From contig JAQFVV010012508.1 of the NCBI GenBank assembly GCA_028023455.1, positions 188,001 to 252,000 of the forward strand: a stretch of DNA of 64,000 bases. Direction: 5' to 3'. Of this stretch, positions 44,393 through 55,075 are shown in pieces. Under the pieces are notes generated by a model. That model worked only from the letters and a program-made list of their open reading frames with translations. It was not told the DNA's origin and searched no databases. The translations under genes and the position numbers were made by a program. Source of the stretch: Epiperipatus broadwayi. Lineage: Eukaryota > Onychophora > Udeonychophora > Euonychophora > Peripatidae. How positions within the stretch are numbered: the first letter of the stretch is position 1; every line of letters begins with the position of its first letter.

Positions 44393-45440
44393 TCTAAATA
44401 AAAAAACTATATACTAACAGGATGTATAAATAATTTCAATTTAGGTACTCAAGTCACATCCCAGCTTATGAATACTAAATACATAGACCCTTATTCAGAT
44501 TATTGATGATCTATTTATGAGAATAAAATAATATTGTTTGACATCAGTGATATCATTTCTATCTTATCGGGACAATCTGTTTCACATATCCATTAATGAT
44601 GTTCAATATAGAGTTCATATAATTGTTTAACACATTTAAGCATATTTAGCTACACTAGACTATATTAATTATCAAAGACATGATAAATTTAATAATATTA
44701 ATCATCACCTTAAGTATTATCAAATGGTATTTATAATTCTACCTACATAGGTTTTGCAATTTTTCTCACTCATTTTCCTACAGAATTTCTTTTCTCATCC
44801 TCCACTTGGCTGGATTTTTCTATCACAGTTTACTCATGCTAAATCAGTAGTGAGAAAGATTCTCTTCTTACTGTGTTATTGTATTATTTACTACCTGATA
44901 TTAAACGATATTCTTAAGGTTAAATTAATAACAGTGACAATTTATAATTGCATAAATGATATACAAGTAATTAACTGTACATTCTTTATACCCTTTCTCT
45001 AATTAGATTAATTTTTGAATGAGGATTTTATTTTATATCCTTTCTAAATATATCACAATATACTTATTAATTTTGTTAGGGCTTACATCTTTTACTATTT
45101 CTAAATATATCATAATCAGTTTTTAAGTGGTTACCTAAATAAGAATATTCCATTCAACTTGCTATTGATCTTTATAACCATGTTTGAGAAGAAATATTGT
45201 CTAGCATTAAATTCACTAATTATTGCATTAATAATACGAATGCAGAATAATTAATTCATTGGTATTTATTTGGATAATCCCATTATTCTTTTATTTAATC
45301 CAGAATTGAATGTTACAAGAATAATCAAAGCATAATTTCAAATAAATGAACTTCATAATGCCACCAATTTGATATAATTCAAATAAAATACATGCCAATT
45401 TTTAATAAAAATGCGAAGTAATATTTTTAATGCATGAATG
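44393..45440. other. AT-rich intron sequence
   Basis: No supported feature is seen. The 82-codon + strand frame at 44754-45002 is hydrophobic, AT-driven and without family features. Confidence 0.4.
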
Positions 45441-45448
45441 TTCAAGTC

Positions 45449-45816
45449 TAGTGGTGCACTATCTTTCTATACTTGCCACCTCTTTCCTCAGATAAAAATT
45501 TGACATGACCCATTCTTTATTTGTACCATGCCTAAATTATAAGAATGTATATGTAAAGGTATTCATAATAAAACAATAATAGTTTTAATTAATAAACAAA
45601 TTTATATTTTCTAATACTTTACTATTAAGCATATATGATTTAAAATCAAAATTTTGAAAAAAATCGTACACTTATAAAAAAAAAAAAATAGTGGTATATA
45701 CAAAAACAATTTATTTTCATGTGATTTTTATCTATTTTAAAATTTTCCCAGAACTTAAGAGTTTCTTAAAAATTTTGCGACCCCTGAGGGCACGACTCAC
45801 GGTTTGTGCACCACTG
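45449..45816. mobile_element. Probable second hAT-type non-autonomous element
   Basis: The ends TAGTGGTGCAC (45449) and GTGCACCACTG (to 45816) form 11-bp inverted repeats of hAT type. The right end continues with GTGAGTCGTGCCCTCAGGGG when read inward. The 8-bp flanks do not match, so the two ends may come from different copies or the duplication has decayed. Confidence 0.5.
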
Positions 45817-45934
45817 TAATGTAGTCACCATCAACCGAACGCAATCGAATGTATACCAATTTTAAATCTTACCTTTTAATACATATGATAATAAGTACAT
45901 TTCTCACAGTACATTAAATTTTTAGAAATTAAAA

Positions 45935-46031
45935 CATTTTTTTTTGCCATATGTCAAATGCGTTGACTGGGAAGCGAACCCGGTCTGCTGTTTGGAAGGC
46001 AACCATGTTAACCACTAGGCCACCAACGTTT
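45935..46031 (-). repeat. tRNA-derived SINE, inverted copy
   Basis: On the - strand a complete tRNA-like fold is visible. It has an acceptor half CGTTGG pairing with TCAACG, A-box-like TGGCCTAGTGGTTAAC, anticodon arm TGCCTTCCAAACAGCA and B-box-like GGGTTCGCTTCCC. An A-rich tail lies beyond it (T run at 45939-45953). The first acceptor pair is mismatched and a tail is present, so I call a SINE of glycine-tRNA type and not a functional tRNA gene. Confidence 0.7.
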
Positions 46032-46484
46032 TATTTCTATATACTTTTAATGCATATTTCAAGTCTTAAATAATGAGAATTATTCACTGAATACTAAACA
46101 TGCTTTTCTTGGCTTATATTTATTTATGTGGTTGTTAGCAAACATGCAGTGGGACACCCATGAATCCGTAGTTTCAAGCAATTTATGTACCATAATTCAT
46201 GTAGTTTTCAAAATAAATTTATTTCTTAATAAAAAATAAAAAAAAAGAAAGCTAGTTAAGCTCTCAAACAACTTACAAGTAAAAGGCATACTCTTTTAGG
46301 AAATGTTATTCCCTTAAAAATATTATGAACCTTAAAATATAGCTTAGCATATACATCATTAACTTAATTAAATCTTTCATAGACTATTCTCACCATCATA
46401 ATCATTTAAAATTTCTGAAAGCTATGTGCATGAGGAATACTATCATGCCTAAATTCAAATGATGAATTGCATAATAAATCAAAC

Positions 46485-46518
46485 AAAATCGTGGGTTCGT
46501 CTCCTGGAAGATGCTTTG

Positions 46519-46550
<32 letters not shown>
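46485..46550 (+). repeat. SINE-like B-box fragment and (CA)n(TA)n microsatellite
   Basis: GTGGGTTCGTCTCCTGGAAG, followed by TGCTTTGACACACAC, resembles the B-box end of the SINE family running into a (CA)n then (TA)n tract. Confidence 0.45.
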
Positions 46551-46554
<4 letters not shown>

Positions 46555-46604
46555 GATAAATATCCTCAATTATTAATCACCATTTATAAAACTGAAATCT
46601 CAGA

Positions 46605-46865
46605 TAAGATATAGTTGACTGAAATGGAGTTGGACTGGACATATTACTAGAAAAGATAATAATAGATGGACAGTTGAAATATTAATCTGGATTCAAAGAT
46701 ATTGTAAAAGACCTAAAAAAAGACCACATGAGATGGATGGATGAAATACGGAAATGTGCTGCAGTGATGTGGGAAAGAGAGGCTGGAGATGGGAGAAGAT
46801 GGATTAAACTTGGGGAGACCTTCATCCTGCAATATATCTATAATGGTTGAAAATGATAATGATGA
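46605..46865 (+). pseudogene. RTE-type LINE fragment, 5'-truncated
   Basis: About 250 bp match the last part of the LINE open reading frame and its 3' end: TGGACTGGACATATTACTAG, GAGATGGATGGATGAAATA, GGGGAGACCTTCATCCTGCA, and a GATAATGATGAATG tail. It is a typical dead-on-arrival copy. A one-base change breaks the frame. Confidence 0.85.
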
Positions 46866-47560
46866 ATGGAAAGCATAATTCAATTATTGATTGTAATTTG
46901 ATTTGATAATTGTCCATTTTACATTTACGTGCACTCACACATATACATGTGTATGCAATATCTTTAGTAAAATATATCATTTTATCTTAATTTAGATTGC
47001 ATTTTTTTTAGTAAGCCGTCTCAATAATGATTTACTTTTATATTTTAATTTATGATGTAAAATTTTTGATTCAAAACTTTTTTATACTTCATTTTATGAA
47101 AAAAAAACCTCCTTAATTGTTTTTTTAAAAAATATTTTCAACTTGTTCTATTATTTTAATGCACATTAAAAAGTTTTGACTTGATGTAGGCCACACTTAA
47201 ATCTCTAATTTCACTTAAACTTTAAGACATGGCTTCACTTTTTATATTTTTTATTGGAGACAGGCATGTTTAAATATTTGAGAATGTCATTCAAATTCCT
47301 ATTCGTCAATATCATTAATTTACCGTTAGGAATATTTTCATTTAGTCTTAATTATTATATTTTGCACATTTATTTTGCTTTAGATCATCCCATATATGAT
47401 TTTAACATTACAAAAAAATCAAAAAAACTTCTTTAATAAAAAAGAATGAATCATTTCTTACTAACAGTTATTAGTATTCATTTAGTATCCGTTCTCCACC
47501 ATTTTGGTTTCTAAGGAGAGCCCCAAACCTATCCCTGACACAACCAGGTGATAAAAAGTG
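46866..47560. other. AT-rich intron sequence
   Basis: No supported feature is seen. Confidence 0.4.
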
Positions 47561-47564
47561 TCAG

Positions 47565-47857
47565 ATAATACTCCATTAAACCACTAAACATCACATGATC
47601 ACTATCTCATACTAGCACATAATTGTGCTGGAGGGTTGCATTAGATCCTAAGATCTAGGTGCAGTGCTCTCAGATTCAAGGCTCCTCACTGATGAAAGCC
47701 ACAAACCAGAAACTAATCTGGGGATATTGGATGAGTAGGCACTAGATAGGGATTTTATGCACAAGCCTTCTGGCATCCATTGATTGCTCTCATTAGCACA
47801 AGATGGCACTACTATATGGAGAGTTTTGCTTTGTTTTGAATTGTATAATACTCCATT
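47565..47857 (+). mobile_element. CCACTAAAC-family element, 13-bp target duplication
   Basis: The insert (47578-47844, 267 bp) is flanked by ATAATACTCCATT at 47565-47577 and 47845-47857. It lies in the opposite direction to the copies at 17208 and 44089: the tail block CCACTAAACATCACATGATC is at the left. The hammerhead-like region is on the + strand: TCCTCA, CTGATGA (about 47687-47693), a weak helix, GAAAC (about 47707), then TGGGGA, which can pair with TCCTCA. The site expected to be GTC reads ATC. The element is non-coding. Confidence 0.8.
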
Positions 47858-48586
47858 CCCACTGATATAAAGTGTTCCGGTTATTGGTATTCAAAAATGT
47901 TTAAACTTAGGAAAGCATTTTTCAATATTAAGCACCTTTTAATATTTCTTTGATTGAATAAAATTTAGCTTAATTATTCTTTGAAAATAAGTCCACAGCA
48001 TTGATTACATTGTAATACGATCAATGACAAGTAAATTTAAAATAATTAGAAATAGAAGTTTGGCTATCAGAAATATTTTAAAATGCTGATTTTACTCACG
48101 ATCCTCATCCCTAATTCAGTTTATCTTTTCAGTCTTAATTTTGAGTTTAATTCAATATTTAAAAATCCAGGCATTGTCAAATATCATCCACAAAATGAAG
48201 ACTAAACAGAAGAAAAAACACAGGGAAACATACTCACAACTCAGTATCAATTAAGTACCAACTAACTACCAATTCATTATTTTATATATTTATACATCAA
48301 AATATGAATGACCAAGTCACAAAAGCATATGGCCCTAATTTGTTTCAAAACAAAATTTATTATAAATGATTACAATGCAAGTAGAAAGAAGATAAATTAA
48401 AATACAAATTTTAGCCCAATACTCTTTTTAAAAAAAAATGATTTTTTTTACCATTTGCAATAAAAAAAATTTGACCAATGAATTCTCTATTAGAGCTTAA
48501 AATATATATGGATTGCCATTTTGTTAGCGTATCTAACAACAGTAATAGCTCGAGCATTCTTCACAGGTTTTAAGTTTTCTTCAGTA
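47858..48586. other. AT-rich intron sequence
   Basis: No supported feature is seen. The last part (about 48510-48586) may be 5' untranslated sequence carried along with the ERH retrocopy. Confidence 0.4.
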
Positions 48587-48891
48587 ATGTCCCATACTAT
48601 TCTATTAGTTCAACCTGTCCGCAAATCTGAAAGTAGGACTATTCTGATTATAAATCTGTTAATGAGGGCATGGAAGGTGTTTGTAAAATTTATGAAGAAT
48701 ATTTGAAACATCAGAATCTGAATAGTTCATCAATAACATTTGATATCAGCCAGTTGTTTGATTTTATTGATCAATTAGCAGATCTTAGTTATTTAGTTTT
48801 TCAGAAATCAACTAATACTTATGCACCATATAACAAAGACTGGATCAAAGAAAAGATTTACATTCTTTTAAGAAGGCAGGCTGGCAAATGA
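48587..48891 (+). pseudogene. ERH: ERH (enhancer of rudimentary homolog) retrocopy, frameshifted
   Basis: The first part (48587 to about 48640) starts MSHTILLVQP, the invariant ERH amino terminus. After a one-base frameshift the second part reads through [49 protein letters not shown] and a final AGK with TGA at 48891. Total length is close to the 104 residues usual for ERH. ERH is a small conserved nuclear protein that acts as a dimer in RNA processing. The copy has no introns and lies in a long intron of another gene, as expected of a processed pseudogene made by LINE machinery. I see no long poly(A) tail or clear target duplication, so it is not very young. Confidence 0.9.
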
Positions 48892-49584
48892 ATATTTTTG
48901 AAAACCCTACAGAAATAATTAAAAAGACTTAAGATCTATATATATTTGTAATCGTCTATGAGCTGAAAGTAAAAAATTATATATATATGCATTTACTATT
49001 TTTTCCCCCAATCGTACATAAAATTTATAATTGAATAGACTTCTAAAGAACTAAAAAATTTTTTTACAAATAAAGAGTTTATAACTGAAATTAAAATATT
49101 TATTTAAAACTAAATAATAAAAAGTTTAAATGTTTTATTATGTTTATAACTCTTTTATGCTGATAGTAAGTATTTGTAGAGTTTTGGGGAAAATGGTATG
49201 TATAAAAATTAATATTTATTAGTTAATTTAGTGTTGGATCTTTATAGAATGACTAAAGTGTTGGCCTCAGTTCAAAATCTTTGTGTCTTGTGATAAGTAA
49301 AGATTACTATTGGTTTACTATTTGCAATCCAATTCTCATAGATATAATGCAATTATCTGTAAATTATTCGGACAATCTGGACATTAACTAGCTTTATAAT
49401 AAAGTAATTAATCATTCTTTCATTAAGATTTAGGATAAAGTTGTTGAATATTTGAAATACAGGCACTCTTCATATACCTGAAGCCTAATTATAAATATAG
49501 GGGATTTGAACTCAGATTTACAAGCACCCTTCAACTATCCATACTATCTCATACCACTGATACACATGACCACATACATATAGA
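48892..49584. other. AT-rich intron sequence
   Basis: No supported feature is seen. Confidence 0.4.
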
Positions 49585-49785
49585 AAAGATAAAAAATCAC
49601 CAATATATGTATTTTGTGCTAAACCAGCACTCATTACTTAGTCCATATTATCATCTCCCATACATATATATATAATCAGTGCTCAGTTTATATTAAGATA
49701 GCAAATCTTCATACTTTAATGGACAGGCTTCAATCCACTCCAACCTCCAATTCTTCAAATCATTGTTGCAAGTATAGATTTCATA
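49585..49785 (-). repeat. Hammerhead-bearing repeat H1, inverted decayed copy
   Basis: On the - strand ACTAA is followed by GTAATGA (decayed CUGANGA), helix GTGCTG/TAGCAC with a GTT loop (one G-T pair), AAAA in place of GAAA, then T-ACAT-ATA and TTGGTGAT. Inner stem I still pairs with one G-T. The sequence to 49785 matches the upstream half of the copy at 33829-34269 (CCATTAAAGTATGAAGAT, then GAGTGGATTGAAGCCTG read on the - strand). Confidence 0.65.
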
Positions 49786-50089
49786 TGTAAATTAGAGAAA
49801 TTACTTGATATTTGTTTTGTTATATATGTACGCATTATATAAAATAAACTGTCTATAAATTTCTATTATTTTCTATTGTATACAAATAAATACATCGCAA
49901 CCAAAAAATGCTTGGTCTTAAATTATGATTAAAGTTTTGATTTATTTATGTCTTCCTAACATACTTATATAATTTATTAAAAAAAATATATTTGTAAATG
50001 TACTTTTATTTACTCATATTTAAAAAAAAACGATAATTATTTTTTTACCAGATAAATTATTTTATATATAACTTTGTTTATTTTTATAG

Positions 50090-50214
50090 GAAACGGGTTT
50101 CGAGGAATCCCTATCAATATTTTTTTATCAGTGTTTAGGAAAAATAAATGAATATCGTCAATTTCATACTTCTCAAGACCAGGAATTTTTTAATAAGTTT
50201 GAAATTTTATTAAA
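50090..50214 (+). CDS. Candidate exon 6 of an unidentified host gene
   Basis: The exon follows TTTATTTTTATAG in phase 0 and encodes ETGFEESLSIFFYQCLGKIN with a following EYRQFHTSQDQEFFNKFEI. It ends AA/GTAAGT in phase 2. The acceptor and donor are both good matches, and the phase fits the exon ending at 35723. A young LINE has landed about 250 bp downstream. The rest of the gene would lie beyond the window or in exons I did not see. No family is recognised. Confidence 0.6.
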
Positions 50215-50766
50215 GTAAGTAAAAAAATTAACATTGCCGTGTAAAATTAAAACCCAGACAAACATACTTGTATATTCTGTCAATTTTATTTGGTTATAGA
50301 GGCACACACGTAACACTTGTTGATCATTCCGAGACAAATTTATCTAGGTATCTAGTATTTTATTTGACATTTCTACATGCATTGTGTAAATGCTAGATAA
50401 TTTATTCATTCCAGAACGGATTTCTGTTGATATGTTAATTTAAAAGAATGTAAATATATGCGGCTGCAGAAAGGAGACCCTTTGATTCCTCTTGGAGGCC
50501 TTAAAGGAACCGAGCAGGGCAAATTCCTAATGTCCACTCCATACGTTCTTGTCGTTGCAGCTGTTATTACTATGTGATTATTCATATAGTATACGAACAT
50601 GGATGGGCTGCTCCCCAACACGCATTAGCCAGCGTGGTGAGTTTATTGGCTTTTTACCTCTGAGTTTAAGATCAAGAAACACCATGGTCTTTCTTCTCAG
50701 TGCCTGATAAGGCAGAATGAATGTTTGTGTAAATGATAAATATTTTTCCAATACATATATACAATT

Positions 50767-51828
50767 ATGACAGACAAAAATAAAGCATGGCCCTTATTCC
50801 CAGGAGGCTGTAAAGTCACCAACCAAGGCAGCGGTTGGTGGCCGAAGGCAAAGGGTGCTAAGAATCCCCTGATTGTGGACCCAGGCTGCCATTTGATGAT
50901 GACTTTTTATTTAGGTACTTACAACTGCAGATCACTTTCAAGTGAAGGAAGATTGCAAGAATTAGAAGAAGAATTGTCTTATATTAAATGGGACATTATT
51001 GGACTTTGTGAAGTTAGAAGAAAAGGTGAAGAAACAATTGATTTAAAAAGTGGACATATACTCTATTATAAAGGCACACATATTGGAAATACAAGTGGAG
51101 TATGATTCATTATAAATAAAAAGTGGAAGAACAATATTGTGGAGATTGATGGTGTATCGGACAGAGTTGCAAGATTAGTTATACAACTTAACAGCAGATA
51201 CCAAATGCAGATAATTCAGGTTTATGCCCCAACAAGTTCTCATAGTGATGAAGTAGTAGAAGATTATTATATGGATGTACAAAAGGCTTTTGATCAGAGT
51301 AAACAACATTTTAAAATTGTTATGGGGGACTTTAATGCTAGAATTGGTAGACAAATGAAAGATGAAATTGCTGTAGGTAATTTTGGTTATGGTAATAGAA
51401 ATGAGAGAGGACATAGACTTGTGGAGTTTGCAGAAAAAGAAAAACTTTATATTATGAATTCATTTTTTGAGAAAAATGTTAAAGGGAAATGGACATGGAA
51501 GCATCCAAATGAAGGTACAGCAGAATTGGATTATATTTTGACTAACAGGAAATACATATTTCAAGATTGTAATGTTCTTAATAAATTTAACACAGGAAGT
51601 GATCATCGATTAGTAAGATGTAAGTTACGTGTTAATGTAAAACTAGAGAGACAAAAATTATTGAGAAAAACAATATTTACAGTTGATATTCCTAATCTTC
51701 AGAAACATTCTAATGAATTTAAATTAGAACTTACAAATAGGTTTCAAGTGTTAGGAGATTTTGAACATGATTCAGATTTGAATGAAATTAATATGAAAAT
51801 AACTGATACACTTTTAAAAACTAGATAG
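50767..51828 (+). pseudogene. LINE endonuclease domain (APE type), interrupted
   Basis: The frame begins MTDKNKAWPLFPGG and enters an apurinic-endonuclease-like domain: TYNCRSLSSEGR, WDIIGLCEVRRKGEE (with the metal-binding E), YAPTSSHSD, GDFNARIG, TAELDYILTNRK and GSDHRLVR (with the catalytic DH pair). A TGA at 51103-51105 splits it, and the frame resumes at once. The domain nicks the target DNA for target-primed reverse transcription. It ends at a frame-shifting deletion near 51825. Confidence 0.9.
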
Positions 51829-51848
51829 CTGGTAGAAAAAAGCAGCAA

Positions 51849-53699
51849 TTGACTAATAAAATTTCTACTGAGACTAGAGAATTTATGAAGAAAAGAAGGA
51901 ATATGAAGTTATACAAAAATGATGTATTAAAAAGAATTGAATATCTCGAATTTTGTAAAATGGTACGGAAAAGAGTTGAAAATGATATAAGAAAGTATAA
52001 CTGTGAAATAGCAAGGAAAGCTGTAGAAGAAAATAAAAGTCTCAAGAATGTTAAACAACATTTTGGTATATCTGCAATAAGAAAAAAAGATGGAATTATT
52101 ACTAAAAAGAGAGATGACATCATGAAATTGGTAGAAGATTTTTATCAAGAATTATATAGTAATAAAGAACAAGTACCTCCTATATCTATTACATCTTTCG
52201 AAATGCCTAGAATTTTAAATGAAGAAGTGAGACATGCAATTAAATGTATGAAGAAAGGAAAGGCTCCAGGAAATGATGGAATTATAATTGATATATTAAA
52301 AGAAGGAGGTGAAGGAATAGAAACAATTTTAGCAAAGTTATATACCAAATGTCTAAATGATAAAGATGTACCGGAAGATTGGAAGAATGCAGTAATAATA
52401 TTAATATTTAAAAAAGGTGATAAAGAAGATATTAGAAATTACAGACCTATCAGCCTTTTATCAGTTTTATATAGAATTTTTACCAAGATAATAACAACTC
52501 GTCTACAGAGAACTTTGGATTTCCACTAACCAAGAGAACAAGCTGGATTTAAAAGTGGTTTTAGTACAATAGATCATATCCAGGGATTGAGAGAAGTCAT
52601 AGAAAAGACAAATGAATATGAGTTGTCATTATGTTTTGGATTTGTAGATTATGAAAAGGCATTCGATTCTATACACATTTCTTCAGTGATTAAAGCATTG
52701 GATCATCAAGGTATAGATCCAGGATATTGTCATATTTTAAAGAATATTTATAAAAATGCAACAGTAACAATTAGATTACATAATGATACTGGAAAAATCA
52801 ACATTGAGAAAGGTGTAAGGCAAGGTGACTCCATATCTCCAAAACCTTTTACAGCAGTGCTGCAAGAAGTATTTTGCGGATTAAAATGGGAAACTAAAGG
52901 AATGAAAGTAAATGGAGAGTATTTAAGTCATTTAGATTTTGTAGATGATGTAGTTGTTTTTGAAAATAATGCTTCAGAGCTGCAGGAAATGTTGCAGGAG
53001 TTAGTAGATGAAAGTAGAAAAGTAGGACTAAAGATAAATGTTAAAAAGACTAAAGTAATGTTTAATCGATTTGCTCAAAATATGAAAATAAAGATTGATT
53101 ATGAAGAATTAGAAGAAGTTAACAGTTACAAATACCTAGGTCAGATTATTAATACAGATGGAAACATAATGGAGGAAATTAATCATAGAATTAAACTTGG
53201 TTGGAGTGCTTTTGGTAGAAATAACTTGATACTAAAAGGAAATATGCCTATGTGTTTGAAAAGAATGGTTTTTAACAAATGTGTTTTACCAGTTCTTACT
53301 TATGGATCTGAGACTTGGACACTTAATAGAAGAGCAATACAGAGACTTCAGACCACTCAAAGGAGTATGGAGAGATGTATGTTGGGAGTAACAAGAAGAG
53401 ATCGAAAATGCAATGTATGGGTAAGACAACAAACAGGTGTTACTGACCTTATTGAAAAAATTAAAAGATTGAAATGGAGTTGGGCTGGACATATTGCTAG
53501 AAGAAATGATAATATATGGACAATTGAAATTTTAAACTGGATTTCAAGAGATTGTAGACCCAGAAAGAGACCACATGTGAGATGGATGGATGAAATAAGA
53601 AAGTGTGCAGGGGTGTTGTGGAAAAGGGAGGCTAAAGATCGGAGAAGATGGGTTAAACTTGGAGAGACCTTCACCCTGCAGTGGATTGATAATGGTTGA
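51849..53699 (+). pseudogene. LINE reverse transcriptase domain, interrupted
   Basis: The RT region runs from a basic linker through [61 protein letters not shown] and LDFVDDVVVFENN (catalytic box with VDD) to KYLGQIINTDGN and a C-terminal WAGHIARRNDN..RWMDEIRKC region. A TAA at 52527-52529 interrupts it; coding-like sequence continues in the same frame to the stop at 53697-53699. The domain order and lack of an RNase H domain fit the RTE clade. Confidence 0.9.
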
Positions 53700-53713
53700 T
53701 GATGATGATGATG

Positions 53714-53902
53714 AAATATATGCACACACACTACATAAATATTAAATTTAAAACGGTCTATATAAATAAAAATGTCGGCCCGGATCGATATAATTGAGGG
53801 ATTTTAGCAGAGGAAGAACCCCATCAAGCGGCTGGCCTAGCCAACTGATAAGTACTATAAATTGGAACAAATAAGCAGAATCTAATTTAAAAAATTAGTT
53901 GT
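53714..53902. other. Short sequence between LINE and SINE
   Basis: A small stretch near 53775-53850 (CGGCCCGGATCGATATAATT, AAGCGGCTGGCCTAGCC) is more G+C-rich than its surroundings and may be another repeat fragment. I cannot assign it. Confidence 0.3.
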
Positions 53903-54006
53903 CAAGCGTTGGTGGTCGAGTGGTTAGCACAGCTGCCTTACAAGTAGTTGTTCCGGATTTGCGGGTTTGCTTCTCGGCCGATACTTTTTCACATGAAAAA
54001 AAAATT
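53903..54006 (+). repeat. tRNA-derived SINE
   Basis: The tRNA-like head starts AGCGTTGGTGG with A-box-like TGGTCGAGTGGTTAGC, anticodon arm GCTGCCTTACAAGTAGT and B-box-like GGGTTTGCTTCTC. It closes with TTTTTCACATG and an A run. The anticodon-loop position reads TAC, so a valine-type tRNA ancestor is possible, but the acceptor stem is not paired. Relatives lie at 18127, 31791 and 45935. Confidence 0.7.
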
Positions 54007-54183
54007 AATTAATAGATTCTATTACAATATAGTGAAAATGTTTGGCAATTATTAGTAGTAGTTTAATATTTTTTTACTTTCAAAAATTAAAACTTTATTT
54101 ACACTTTAGAGAATTTTCTTAACACATTAAATTCCAGCATCTCTACATCTAAATGACATTATGAATTTTAAGAAACTTTTTAT

Positions 54184-54285
54184 GTTTTATTCTATTTACA
54201 TTTTTGTTATTTATTCAAGTCTTATTGTTCATCATAACGAACAATAAGACTTGAATAAATAACAAAAATGTAAATAGAATAAAAC
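54184..54285. repeat. Perfect 47-bp inverted repeat with 8-bp loop
   Basis: Arms 54184-54230 and 54239-54285 are exact reverse complements around ATCATAAC. No terminal transposon signature or target duplication is obvious. A perfect hairpin of this length in old neutral DNA implies recent origin or active homogenisation. Confidence 0.9.
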
Positions 54286-55075
54286 AATTTGAAATTCTCA
54301 ATAAATCAAAATAAATATTATAAAGCATATTATATGTTTTAAAATATGTTAAAATTTTTAAGATGACTTATTGGAAATAATTTTATCCTAAACATTCCTT
54401 TTCTAGATGATAAGAATACTTTAATATCTGGAAAAAGTCCTTTATAGCACATAGCTTAGATAAAATCCAGATATGCATCGCTTTGTAGATGTAGAATTCC
54501 TACAATTGATAATTGTAATCAAATGATGTAAATATTAATATTGGATGGCTCTGTGGATAACAATAAGTGAATAGCTATAAAATCAAGAAATCAGCAACTC
54601 AAATCAAATAATATATACCGACAATCAGCATTTCTATGCATACTCCTAACACAGAACAACCCACTTAAAGTTGTTTATGAACATTCATTATTAGATATAT
54701 TGATGTTAATAACACTAAGTTCACCATTTCAGTTTTTTCCATTTTTCGTAATCAAAACTACATACAAGTTTGTTACAAAAATGGCTGTATTGGTAAGTGC
54801 AAAATTTCCAAGCTATTAAAACAGTCATGTGATGTGATGCACTGTGACTTCTCCTTAAACAGAGTCAGGAATCTCTCAGCAACTATACCCAGAGAAACCT
54901 GTTAGCCACTTTATCTTCCCCTTCCATTCTCCACCCTAAGCTTTTACATAATCTGCTCCATCTCATTTCCACAACATAATCTTTGTCAACTCCATGGCCT
55001 TCATATCTAAATCCCCCTTATCTTTTCCCAAACCCAGCGTAAAAACCAATAACCCACTTTCTGTATAATCACTTT
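54286..55075. other. AT-rich sequence, then unassigned pyrimidine-rich stretch
   Basis: 54286-54780 is plain AT-rich DNA. From 54840 the + strand becomes rich in CT and CC words (for example CTTCCCCTTCCATTCTCC), which on the - strand look like decayed 3' sequence of the LINE fragment that follows. Confidence 0.35.

Larger units (their letters stand above)
50452..53722 (+). mobile_element. RTE-type LINE, full-length, young but broken (copy A)
   Basis: The insertion (50461-53713) is flanked by AAATATATG at 50452-50460 and 53714-53722. It has a 5' leader of about 300 bp, one long open reading frame starting at ATG 50767, and a 3' end of (GAT)n type after the stop. Lesions compared with the copy at 59428 are a TGA at 51103, a short deletion near 51825 that shifts the frame, a 15-bp in-frame deletion near 52070 and a TAA near 52527. 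The metal-binding box reads VDD where the other copy has ADD. It mobilised by target-primed reverse transcription and is now inactive. Confidence 0.92.

Noticed and set aside
45449-45816. Calling this a second SPIN copy
   Set aside because: The GACCCCTGAGGG block and CACCACTG end are hAT-like, but the rest of the interior does not follow the SPIN order and the 8-bp flanks differ.
45957-46031. Possible functional tRNA gene on the - strand
   Set aside because: The cloverleaf is plausible, but the first acceptor pair fails, an A-rich tail follows, and close relatives are nested in a LINE. A SINE fits better.
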